NCBI GenBank assembly: GCA_900771995.1
Contig: CAAGQC010000087.1
Location: forward strand, 1-64,000
DNA length: 64,000 nt
From: Lachnospiraceae bacterium
GTDB taxonomy: Bacteria > Bacillota > Clostridia > Lachnospirales > Lachnospiraceae
Direction of reading: 5' to 3'
In this document: positions 43,447-51,437 of the stretch, in pieces
Position numbering within the stretch: the first letter of the stretch is position 1
Layout of the letters: every line of letters begins with the position of its first letter
Notes under the pieces: model-generated
Database searches by the model: none
Seen by the model: only the letters and a program-made list of their open reading frames with translations
What the model was told of the DNA's origin: nothing
Translations under genes and position numbers: made by a program

Positions 43447-43897
43447 CCGCCTTTCCGGATTTCAGGATATCGTATACCGGGTATTTTACCGGGTATTTTT
43501 CTCCCTCGAGGATGATCTGGCAGGCCTTCCGCTCCTCCACATTGATCACAAAAGGTCCCTGGAGGTTCACGGTCATCTGGGTCAGATCTGCAGGTACGGT
43601 CACGGTGACCATAACCAGAATATTCTCCGGGGTCAGGTTGCCGACACCGGTGAGCAGTTCATCATCCACTTCCGGATCATACTGGGGATTGACTAACAGA
43701 GGATCCATGACCGGCATAGCGAATCCGGGCTCTTCCAGAGACTGCAAATAACGGATGCCCACACTGCTACCCTTTTCCTCATCGTGAAGCATGGTAAAAT
43801 GCTTCAGCTCCGGAAATCCGATGATCCCCTTGTCAAAGGTGATGATCTTATCGTCCGCAATCTCAACTTCTCCGAAAAATTTAGTATTAATCTTCAT
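43439..43897 (-). CDS. fliW: flagellar assembly factor FliW
   Basis: Anti-CsrA protein that releases CsrA when flagellin is secreted. The 152-residue protein has the typical FDKGIIGFPELKHFTMLHDE, PGFAMPVMDPLLVNPQYDPE and NLQGPFVINVEERKACQIIL segments. It is translationally coupled to csrA by an 8-base overlap and lies 33 bases downstream of flgL. Confidence 0.96.
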   Translation of the reverse strand: MKINTKFFGEVEIADDKIITFDKGIIGFPELKHFTMLHDEEKGSSVGIRYLQSLEEPGFAMPVMDPLLVNPQYDPEVDDELLTGVGNLTPENILVMVTVTVPADLTQMTVNLQGPFVINVEERKACQIILEGEKYPVKYPVYDILKSGKAGE

Positions 43898-43929
43898 AAT
43901 ATACCTACGCCTTTCTGTAACCTGTTCTC

Positions 43930-45495
43930 CTAGATGAAATTCAACAGCGTTGTCTGCATCACCTTACCGGTAGCCATCAGCGCTGCCTCATAAGTCATTT
44001 CTGCGCTCTTTAAGTCGATAGCGGTCTCGGTAACATCAATATCCTCGTTCTCACTCTTCAGTGTCTCAAAGGTGGTCTTCTGGCTCTTCATACGGTTGTC
44101 GATCAGTTCCAGTTTGCTGCTTCTGGTACCACAGTTGGTGATACACAGGTTCGCGTCATCCAGATAGCCCTGAAATGTGGTAATGCCGCTCTCGAACAGC
44201 TTCTGGCTTTTATCCTTGGACAGGGTCAGAGCCTTTTCCACCGCTTCCATCTGTTTGGCGAGAATATCCACATCGTCTCCGGTGGCATTCTCCTGCAGTC
44301 CCTCGATCTTACTCTTTGCGGTCTCCAGATCGATCACATCCTGCATGGCCTGTACCAGATCGTCCACAGTACGGCCGATGCCATGCTGGAAACACTCATC
44401 TGCAGTGGAATTCACGCGGATCGTCTGGTTGAATCCCACATCGTATTCGATCACCTGCTTCTCGGAAGTGCCGGTGAGATAACTCTGGTTGTATTCGGTC
44501 GTCTTTCCTTCTGCATCGGTGCTGGTACATGCAAAATAATGCTCGGGTCTTAAATCGCCCTTATTCCAGTGGTTCTTCTGGTAGGTCACGCGGATCTCGC
44601 CTTCGTTGGTGCCGGAAGTCGTCGGATCATCCTTGCAGGCCATCAGCTTTTCATACTGGTTCTTGCCCAGCAATATCTCGCCGGTATCCCGCACATAGAA
44701 AATATCGTCATCCCCCAGCTGGCTGTAGGGATCCTTTGTGGAAGAGAACTCCTTGATCTGCGGATTGCCGCCGTTGGCATCCGGCCAGGTCACTTCCTTA
44801 TAGCTGCCGTCCGCCTGTTTTTCCTGGAAAGTAATGGAGGGTGTCGCCCCTTCCATACAGTCATCATAGGCCAGCTGGATACGATATACCTCTGTGGAAC
44901 TGATGCTTTGTTCGGTGATATCCTTGTAATCCGCACCGTTATAGTTGGCTGCGGTAATATCCAGCAGTTTGCCGGTGTCGACCTTGGTCATCTGGGTAAT
45001 GGAATTGTTGTCCAGCTGCTCCGTGATCTTATATTTGGTATTGTATTCCTTATCAAAGCTTAAGGAAGTATCGGTACGGTAACCGGTGAATACATAACGT
45101 CCCGCATAGTCGGCGTCTCCGGTACTGTATACCTCTTCACCCAGAGCCTTCAGCTGTTCCAGAATGATCTGACGGTCTTCCGATTTCAGATCTCCGTTGG
45201 AGCCTTTGGTGCATTGTTTGATCATATTGGTCATGATCTCTGTCAGATTTTTCAGTGCATCCTCTGTCACATCCAGCCAGCTCTCCGCATCGGGAATGTT
45301 CTTGCTGTAGTACTGTGTCACCTCCGTTACATTACTGCGCAGGCGCAGGGCACGGATGGATACCACAGGATCGTCGGAAGGACGGCTGACCTTCTTCTGG
45401 GTGGACATCTGGGTACTCAGCTTATCCTGATATACTTTATTCGTATTGATATTGGACAGATTATTACGCTGCATGATCTTGTTCGTAATTCTCAT
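43930..45495 (-). CDS. flgL: flagellar hook-associated protein 3 FlgL
   Basis: Hook-filament junction protein, 521 residues, longer than enteric FlgL because of an inserted central domain. The N-terminus MRITNKIMQRNNLSNINTNKVYQDKLSTQMSTQKKVSRPSDDP is conserved apart from its length, and the C-terminal helix (ETAIDLKSAEMTYEAALMATGKVMQTTLLNFI) is typical. The ATG at 45495 with AAAGGAC is preferred over the longer frame, which would run into hairpin sequence. Confidence 0.94.
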   Translation of the reverse strand: MRITNKIMQRNNLSNINTNKVYQDKLSTQMSTQKKVSRPSDDPVVSIRALRLRSNVTEVTQYYSKNIPDAESWLDVTEDALKNLTEIMTNMIKQCTKGSNGDLKSEDRQIILEQLKALGEEVYSTGDADYAGRYVFTGYRTDTSLSFDKEYNTKYKITEQLDNNSITQMTKVDTGKLLDITAANYNGADYKDITEQSISSTEVYRIQLAYDDCMEGATPSITFQEKQADGSYKEVTWPDANGGNPQIKEFSSTKDPYSQLGDDDIFYVRDTGEILLGKNQYEKLMACKDDPTTSGTNEGEIRVTYQKNHWNKGDLRPEHYFACTSTDAEGKTTEYNQSYLTGTSEKQVIEYDVGFNQTIRVNSTADECFQHGIGRTVDDLVQAMQDVIDLETAKSKIEGLQENATGDDVDILAKQMEAVEKALTLSKDKSQKLFESGITTFQGYLDDANLCITNCGTRSSKLELIDNRMKSQKTTFETLKSENEDIDVTETAIDLKSAEMTYEAALMATGKVMQTTLLNFI

Positions 45496-45551
45496 AATGT
45501 TCTCTTGTCCTTTCTCTCTATAGAATTCCATACCATTATTGCCATCACACT

Positions 45552-45573
45552 GAAAAAGCATTTATGCTTTTTC
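45552..45573. other. perfect hairpin upstream of flgL
   Basis: GAAAAAGCAT, two bases, ATGCTTTTTC: 10-bp arms, terminator-like with a T run inside the 3' arm. It stands directly beside the larger hairpin at 45576-45641. Confidence 0.6.
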
Positions 45574-45575
45574 CT

Positions 45576-45641
45576 GTATGAAACTTAGAACTTCTTCACG
45601 AAAGTGCCTTTGCACTGAGTGACTAGAAGTTCTTTTCATAC
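45576..45641 (-). other. long hairpin starting at the flgK-2 stop codon
   Basis: GTATGAAA-AGAACTTCT pairs with AGAAGTTCT-(3-base bulge)-TTTCATAC, with an inner AGTGC/GCACT helix. It begins at the stop codon of the second flgK gene. No U tract follows, so a role in RNA stability or partial attenuation before flgL is more likely than termination. Confidence 0.65.
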
Positions 45642-47560
45642 TAGACTCCGGTCTCCAGAATCAGTCTGTCATAGACTTCTGTCAGTGTCTGGATCATTTT
45701 GGAAGCCAGATTGTATCCGTTCTGGTATTTTACCAGATTTACCGCTTCTTCATCCTCATCTACACCGGAGATGGAGATTCTCTGGTTGTCGATGGTATTG
45801 GAAATATCCTTAAAGCTTGCGTAGAAAGTATTGGCTCTGGAAGCATTCAATGCCACATCCGATAAAATACACTGTAAAAATTCGGAAGCATTACAGCCAC
45901 GGAAACTCATCTTGCTCTTATCCGTTGCCAGATTTTTCAAGTCATTCAGCAGATCATTCTGTTCCACACCGTCTGCTGCATCGTAACGGTTGGCCATCAT
46001 GCCGGGATCCTGCTCCATGGCATCCAGAATGTCAAAATTCTTCGCGGTCAGACGATAGTAGCTGTCGTCATTGACTTTTACCGTGATCTTGCTGCCTGCC
46101 GTCTTCTCCTGCTTGTCGTATCTCTTGGTATCGTCATTTAACAAAAACTGCTCCCCGCCGGTAGCTGCATTACCGGTGAACATCTTCACCCCGGGATCTC
46201 CGCTTCCGCTGTAGCCGGAAGTCAGGATATCGTTGAACTTCTGGGAAAATGTACGGATCCACTCATTCATCTGACTCATATAATAAGGGATTCCCTGATA
46301 GGACAGGTCCGTACCGATCTCTGCCTTCTTGCCCACACGGTCATTTGTGACCGCACGGGGATTCTTCTCATTATCCGATAAGGTAAAAGTATAGGTATAG
46401 GTTGCTTCGCCATTGGCATCGTATTCACAGGTATATTCCCAGGAATCGTAATAGAATTCCTGATTGCCCAGATCAATGACACCACCCTGATCCGACAGAT
46501 TACACTTATTCAGATCCTGCAGATAGGCTTTGGTTACCTTTACGGTTACGGTATCATGGGTCTTGCCATCCACGGTAGTGGTGCCGGTAGCGGTCACCTC
46601 TCCGGTGAAATTCTCCCCGTTATTACCGTCACGCATCTGTATCAGTCCTGCCAGATCGCCGCCCATGGCCGCGTTGTACAGGTTGAATTTCTGTCCGTCT
46701 GACCAGTAAACATCGTAAAGACCGTCAATATCGGTCTGGTTCACTTTCTCGTAAGCGGTTCTTGCCACGCACTCCAGACCGTTATAATCGCTGCCGTCCA
46801 CCAGCATCTGTCCGCCGGCGATCTTGACCATATACCGGTTGGCTCCGGTCTCCCGGTTCTCGTTGTTGGCATCGATGATCGGGGTCTCCTTGACCTCTAC
46901 GTCCACGATCTTGGACAGTTCGTCTACCAGCAGAGTTCTGCGGTCACGCAGTTCATTGGCTTTCGTTCCGGCCAGTTCAATGGTATTGATCTGTTTATTC
47001 AGAGAGGCGATCTCACCGGCGATGGAATTGATCTGATCCACCTTCAGTTTGATCTCCTGATTGATGTCTTTCTGTACTTTCTCCAGATTGCCCGCCATAC
47101 CGTTGAAATACTCGGTCAGGGCTCCGGCATATCCTACGAACTGGGACTTGGCCGTAGCACTGTTGGGATCCTTTAACAGCGCCTGCATTCCGGTGACCAT
47201 CAGCTGATCGAAGATCGTCTTGAATCCGGTGCTCTTGCCGTCATCATCAAAATAGGTCTCCAGCTGCTGCATGTAGTACTGCTTCATGTCGTACTCTCCC
47301 AGCTTGGCATTATTGTCCCAGAATCTTCCGTCGTAGAACTCATCCCGGATACGCTCAATGGCCAGTGTCTCTACACCAGCACCGGCACAGCCGTAGGTCT
47401 GGAACACCCGCAGGGCATTGGATGCCTGCTGTGTCACCTGCTGTCTGCTGTAGCCTTCCGTCTGTACGTTGGCGATGTTGTTGGAAGTGGTATTCATGGC
47501 AGCATTGCTGGCCAGCAGTCCTGTATATGCAATATTTAATCCAAAAAATTGTGAGGGCAT
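45641..47560 (-). CDS. flgK: flagellar hook-associated protein FlgK, second copy
   Basis: Hook-filament junction protein, 639 residues. Conserved FlgK N-terminus NIAYTGLLASNAAMNTTSNN with EGYSRQQVTQQ, the QINSIAGEIASLNKQINTIE helix and a C-terminal VKYQNGYNLASKMIQTLTEVYD. Its central domain is longer than and different from that of the 575-residue copy just upstream. AAGGAGG precedes the ATG, 25 bases after the first copy. Confidence 0.88.
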   Translation of the reverse strand: MPSQFFGLNIAYTGLLASNAAMNTTSNNIANVQTEGYSRQQVTQQASNALRVFQTYGCAGAGVETLAIERIRDEFYDGRFWDNNAKLGEYDMKQYYMQQLETYFDDDGKSTGFKTIFDQLMVTGMQALLKDPNSATAKSQFVGYAGALTEYFNGMAGNLEKVQKDINQEIKLKVDQINSIAGEIASLNKQINTIELAGTKANELRDRRTLLVDELSKIVDVEVKETPIIDANNENRETGANRYMVKIAGGQMLVDGSDYNGLECVARTAYEKVNQTDIDGLYDVYWSDGQKFNLYNAAMGGDLAGLIQMRDGNNGENFTGEVTATGTTTVDGKTHDTVTVKVTKAYLQDLNKCNLSDQGGVIDLGNQEFYYDSWEYTCEYDANGEATYTYTFTLSDNEKNPRAVTNDRVGKKAEIGTDLSYQGIPYYMSQMNEWIRTFSQKFNDILTSGYSGSGDPGVKMFTGNAATGGEQFLLNDDTKRYDKQEKTAGSKITVKVNDDSYYRLTAKNFDILDAMEQDPGMMANRYDAADGVEQNDLLNDLKNLATDKSKMSFRGCNASEFLQCILSDVALNASRANTFYASFKDISNTIDNQRISISGVDEDEEAVNLVKYQNGYNLASKMIQTLTEVYDRLILETGV

Positions 47561-47585
47561 AACTTACCTCCTTGGTTCTTACGCA

Positions 47586-49313
47586 TCAGACACCCAGCGT
47601 GGAAATAATGTGTTCCAGCATTTCGCTGATCACGTTGATATAACGGCTGGATGCATTGTATGCATTCTGGAACTTGATCATATTGGACAGTTCCTCATCC
47701 GTGGAGACACCGATGACCTGTTCTCTGGCGCTCTGTGTGGATTCCACGGTGCTGACCTGATTCTCATAGATGCTCCGGAATACATAGCCGGAATTGGATA
47801 CCTGAGATACCAGATCGGTATAATAATCTACAAAAGTAGTCTTTTTCTGTACATTGGGATTCAGTGTGTAGGCTTCCTCGGTAAAGGCCGCTTTCAAAGC
47901 TTCTGCGGTCTCCTTGTCCTCGGAACCGTCTGCCAGACGGAAGCCCAGCTTGGAAGGTTCCTTCATCAGTTCGGCATTCACCTGCAGGTTGCCAAGGGTG
48001 TACAGGCTCTCGGGGCTGTCCGGATCTTCTTCCTTCATGACCCAGTACTCGGTACCGTCCGCTGCGGTTACCTTCTCGTAACCGTCTGTTGTGACCTTGG
48101 TAAACAGCTGTATGGGACTGCCATCCGACACGCGCATATAGCCGTCCGGATCCACGGTGCAATACCGGGCATCCTTCAATACCGTGCCGTCTGCCAGTGT
48201 CAGATCTCCGGTCTGCACGCCCGCAGCTTTCGCCAGAATATCGTTGACCTTGGTCACCACATTGTGGATCATCTGGTCGAACTCACCCTGGATATTCATG
48301 ACAACGGACTGGGATACACTGTCGTATTTTCCTTCTGCCAGATCCGTATAATTGGCTCTGTGATCTCCTCTGGCCAACAGCATTGCCTTCAGGCCGCCGA
48401 TATCCGTATTCAGGTCGGAAGAGATCTCAATGGAGAGGTCAAATACTTCCGCACCGTCGATATTGTAGACTCTGGTGCCGTCATCCCGCACGGTATAGGT
48501 GGCATCCTGCGGCCAGAACGGCGTATAGAATCCGGTGGCTTCATCCGTCTTCATGGCGATCTCATAGCAGGTTCCGTCTTTCACGAAATCCACACCTTCG
48601 ATCTGCACGGAGACACTGCCGTAACGGTCTTCGGAAAAAGTCATATTGGTCAGTTCCGCCAGTTCATCCAGGATCTGGTTTCTCGCGTCTCTCAGGTCGT
48701 TGGCATGTTCAATGCCGCCGCTCTCAATGGCACGGATCTGATCGTTCAGAGTCAATAACTGGTTACCGTACTTATTGATCTTATCTACATTCTGTTTGAT
48801 CTGTGTATTCAGGTTGTTCTGGTAGGAGCTTAAGCCGTCGTATACTGCGCTGGCTCTCTGTACGAACTCAGAAGCTCTCTGTACGATCAGTCCCTGCGTC
48901 ACAGAACTGCTGGGATCCTTGGAAAGTTCCTGAATAGCCGTCCAGAAGTCCGTCATGGTCGTCTGGAAAGCCTCGCCGTTCAGTTCTCCCAGCTGGCTCT
49001 CTACCTCTTCCATAACTTCCGTGGACACTTCATAGAACATACTGCGTCCCGATTCCTTGCGGTATGTCTTATCCAGGAAATAATCTCTGACCTGTTTTAC
49101 ACGGGAATATGTGACACCCAGACCTGTCTGCTTGTTGGAAATAGACTTGGGGTCTGTCGATAATGTGACATAAGCTCTGTTAGATTGCTGTACCTGTTGT
49201 CTGGTATAGCCGGTGGTGTCCACATTAGAAAGATTATGCGCTGTGGTGTTCAGCGCATTCTGACTTGTCTGTAATCCGGACGAACCTATATATAAACTAC
49301 CCATTAATGGCAT
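47586..49313 (-). CDS. flgK: flagellar hook-associated protein FlgK, first copy
   Basis: Hook-filament junction protein, 575 residues: SLYIGSSGLQTSQNALNTTA, VDTTGYTRQQVQQSN, KINKYGNQLLTLNDQIRAIE and the C-terminal IKFQNAYNASSRYINVISEML. Start at 49313 has GAGGTGAGAG upstream; an internal ATG nine bases later is possible. Two non-identical flgK genes in tandem suggest two junction proteins in different amounts or an extra junction ring (inference). Confidence 0.92.
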   Translation of the reverse strand: MPLMGSLYIGSSGLQTSQNALNTTAHNLSNVDTTGYTRQQVQQSNRAYVTLSTDPKSISNKQTGLGVTYSRVKQVRDYFLDKTYRKESGRSMFYEVSTEVMEEVESQLGELNGEAFQTTMTDFWTAIQELSKDPSSSVTQGLIVQRASEFVQRASAVYDGLSSYQNNLNTQIKQNVDKINKYGNQLLTLNDQIRAIESGGIEHANDLRDARNQILDELAELTNMTFSEDRYGSVSVQIEGVDFVKDGTCYEIAMKTDEATGFYTPFWPQDATYTVRDDGTRVYNIDGAEVFDLSIEISSDLNTDIGGLKAMLLARGDHRANYTDLAEGKYDSVSQSVVMNIQGEFDQMIHNVVTKVNDILAKAAGVQTGDLTLADGTVLKDARYCTVDPDGYMRVSDGSPIQLFTKVTTDGYEKVTAADGTEYWVMKEEDPDSPESLYTLGNLQVNAELMKEPSKLGFRLADGSEDKETAEALKAAFTEEAYTLNPNVQKKTTFVDYYTDLVSQVSNSGYVFRSIYENQVSTVESTQSAREQVIGVSTDEELSNMIKFQNAYNASSRYINVISEMLEHIISTLGV

Positions 49314-49366
49314 AAACTCTCACCTCTGTATCAGGGAATCTTTCGCAGATCCCCGGGATTAAGATC

Positions 49367-49885
49367 TTACTGCTTGGCATCAAACCCGTGGTCGATAACG
49401 CCCATGGTGTCGCCTGCGTTGTAAGCTCCCCGATTGTAATTTGCTGTCTCGGGTGCCGCCTTGGATGCCTGGAGGAGATTCATCTCGAATTCCACCATTT
49501 CCAGCGCGCTGTTTAGCAGTTCACTGTTCTGCTCGTTCACACGCTTCAGTCCCCGGACCGCCGCCTGTAATCTGTCATGAGAATCTGCCAGAGCCCTCTG
49601 TTCCGCAGGGCGTGCAGATAACATGGTGATCAGATTCGGCAATTTCAAATCATTAACATCCCTGTTCAATACATCGGCTATATCCGCAGTCACACCCGCT
49701 CTCTGTCTGTCCAGATTGTGGATCCTGCTGACCAGCTCCTGCTCCTCGTCCGTGATCTTTTGTAATTCTGCAAGATCGCCGCCTGCAATGATCGGTGTCT
49801 TGCGCTGTGATAACTGAAGCAGAGCCTCGTACTCCGTACTCTCTCTGTCCAGTACATCTATCAGGTTTTCCATTAAACTAGCCAA
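49367..49885 (-). CDS. flgN: FlgN-type flagellar export chaperone
   Basis: A 172-residue helical chaperone for FlgK and FlgL. Pattern: LIDVLDRESTEYEALLQLSQRK, LAELQKITDEEQELVSRIHNLDRQR, LKRVNEQNSELLNSALEMVEFEMNLLQ. The start is a TTG at 49885 with GAGGT seven bases upstream, overlapping the flgM stop; the first ATG (49873) is too far from this site. Confidence 0.88.
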   Translation of the reverse strand: MASLMENLIDVLDRESTEYEALLQLSQRKTPIIAGGDLAELQKITDEEQELVSRIHNLDRQRAGVTADIADVLNRDVNDLKLPNLITMLSARPAEQRALADSHDRLQAAVRGLKRVNEQNSELLNSALEMVEFEMNLLQASKAAPETANYNRGAYNAGDTMGVIDHGFDAKQ

Positions 49886-49889
49886 GGAA

Positions 49890-50165
49890 CTACCTCATTT
49901 CTTCCTGTTTTTGAAGCAGCTTCTCCGCAAAGCCTGCATTATCCACTCCATAAGTGCCGTTCTGGATTCTTGCTTTAATGGGAGCCGTTAACTCTTCCCT
50001 GATATCAGGTGCTGCTGCCACTGCTGCCTTCGCGGTCTGGAAATCCTTGCCCTGGCTGCTGATCTGCAGTCTGTCCGTGTGTGATGCTGTCTGAGTCTTC
50101 TGAGTCCTGCTGACTTTCTGTGACTGATACAGCTGCTGTACCTGTGTATACGCTTCAATACGCAT
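49890..50165 (-). CDS. flgM: anti-sigma-28 factor FlgM
   Basis: A 91-residue inhibitor of the flagellar sigma factor: RIEAYTQVQQLYQSQKVSRT, DRLQISSQGKDFQTAKAAV, TAPIKARIQNGTYGVDNAGFAEKLL. GGAAGGAGG precedes the ATG. It heads the late operon and is itself behind a sigma-28 type promoter, the usual feedback design. Confidence 0.93.
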   Translation of the reverse strand: MRIEAYTQVQQLYQSQKVSRTQKTQTASHTDRLQISSQGKDFQTAKAAVAAAPDIREELTAPIKARIQNGTYGVDNAGFAEKLLQKQEEMR

Positions 50166-50207
50166 ATCGACTCCTCCTTCCCGAATGTCTTTTATGTTTC
50201 ACAATAT

Positions 50208-50234
50208 GTATCGGACTAAATCGCAATTACTTTA
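50208..50234 (-). promoter_or_regulatory. sigma-28 (sigma-D) type promoter of the flgM operon
   Basis: TAAA (50231-50234) and TCCGATAC (50208-50215) are separated by exactly 15 bases, very close to consensus. Confidence 0.8.
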
Positions 50235-50248
50235 GCCCTTGTGAAAAA

Positions 50249-50295
50249 AAAGTAACGATCCGGGCCTCCTGTACGGATACCTCCGGATCGTTACC
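50249..50295 (-). terminator. terminator of the chemoreceptor/binding-protein operon
   Basis: GTAACGATCCGG and CCGGATCGTTAC pair perfectly and are followed by eight T. It sits 8 bases after the binding-protein stop and insulates the flgM promoter. Confidence 0.9.
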
Positions 50296-50302
50296 AGACA
50301 CG

Positions 50303-51385
50303 TCAATATGCATTTTCGTTGCGGATCTCACTGTCTACCCGCTGCACCCGGTAGGTCTTGTCCCCCACCGTTACGGCAGACACCGTATCGTCATGGGCAT
50401 ACAGTCCTTCTTCCACATAGGAGAACTTTTCTGGGGTTCTGCCCTCTTCCAGGATCTGGATCAGCGTTTCCACTCTGGGGCCGTGCAGGGGATTGCATTC
50501 CCCGATACAGGTGATCTCATCCTGCAGCACACAATCCATGGATTCCGTGCTGACGCCGTCGAAGGACAGGATCATGATATTTCCCGCCGCCAGATCACTG
50601 CCGACCTTTTTCCCGGCTGCCCGTATGGCCTCCATGGCACCGAAAGCCTCATTGTCATTCTCGCAATAGACCACATTGATATTGTCATATTTTTTCAGGA
50701 AAGCCTCCATGACCTCCTTGCCCTTGGCCTGGGTAAATTCTCCCGATACCTGATCTAGCAGATCCCAGCCGTATCTGGCCGCACCCTGTTCCAGTCCTCT
50801 GGTACGTCCGATCTGAGCGGAAGCGCCGATATTTCCCTGAATATTCACAATATGAAGGTCCTCCGGCGCGATTCCCTTGCTGATGGAAAAGGAATTGAGC
50901 CACTCCGCCATTTTCAGGCCTTCCAGTTCAAAGTCCGAGCCAACGAAGCAGGTGAACAGGCTGTCATCCTCCACGTCCACCTTACGGTCCACGATGATCA
51001 CCGGAATCCCGGCATCCTTCGCCTCTCTGAGCACCGTATCCCAGCCGGTCTCCGTCACCGGTGCCAGCACGATATAGTCTACCTCCTGCTGGATAAAGGT
51101 ACGGATCGCCCGGATCTGGTTGGCCTGCTTCTGTTGTCCGTCTTCGAAGATCAGGTCATATCCGGCCTCTTTTGTAAAAGTGCTTTTCATGGACTCCGTG
51201 TTGGCGCTGCGCCAGTCGGATTCCGCCCCCAGCTGGGAGAATCCCACCACGATGCGGTCCGTCTGCGTCTCTTCTGCCCCATTGTCTTCCGCGGTATTCT
51301 GTCCCGCGCCACAGCCGGTCAGCACGATTCCCAATAACAGCAGCATACCTGCCAGCCACTGTCTTCCTGTTCTACATTTTTTCAT
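50303..51385 (-). CDS. YtfQ-like sugar-binding lipoprotein paired with a chemoreceptor
   Basis: A ribose/galactofuranose-type periplasmic-binding protein (family 1/PBP1 fold), 360 residues from ATG 51385. Lipobox VLTGC gives lipidated C25. IVVGFSQLGAESDWR, EDGQQKQANQIRAIRTFI, APVTETGWDTVLREAKDAG and NIQGNIGASAQIGRTRG match the YtfQ family closely. Earlier starts (51412, 51430) lack better sites. It lies directly after the chemoreceptor gene, away from the importer that has its own YtfQ, so it may deliver sugar signals to the receptor (inference). Confidence 0.85.
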   Translation of the reverse strand: MKKCRTGRQWLAGMLLLLGIVLTGCGAGQNTAEDNGAEETQTDRIVVGFSQLGAESDWRSANTESMKSTFTKEAGYDLIFEDGQQKQANQIRAIRTFIQQEVDYIVLAPVTETGWDTVLREAKDAGIPVIIVDRKVDVEDDSLFTCFVGSDFELEGLKMAEWLNSFSISKGIAPEDLHIVNIQGNIGASAQIGRTRGLEQGAARYGWDLLDQVSGEFTQAKGKEVMEAFLKKYDNINVVYCENDNEAFGAMEAIRAAGKKVGSDLAAGNIMILSFDGVSTESMDCVLQDEITCIGECNPLHGPRVETLIQILEEGRTPEKFSYVEEGLYAHDDTVSAVTVGDKTYRVQRVDSEIRNENAY

Positions 51386-51437
51386 AGTTGTCTGGTCATC
51401 CTGTTCTGTCATACTCCCTGTCCGGAACATTTTCGGG

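Noticed and set aside
47469..48758. Plus-strand open frame of 429 codons antisense to the first flgK
   Set aside because: Shadow of flgK; His/Gly/Val-rich, low-plausibility composition and no motif.
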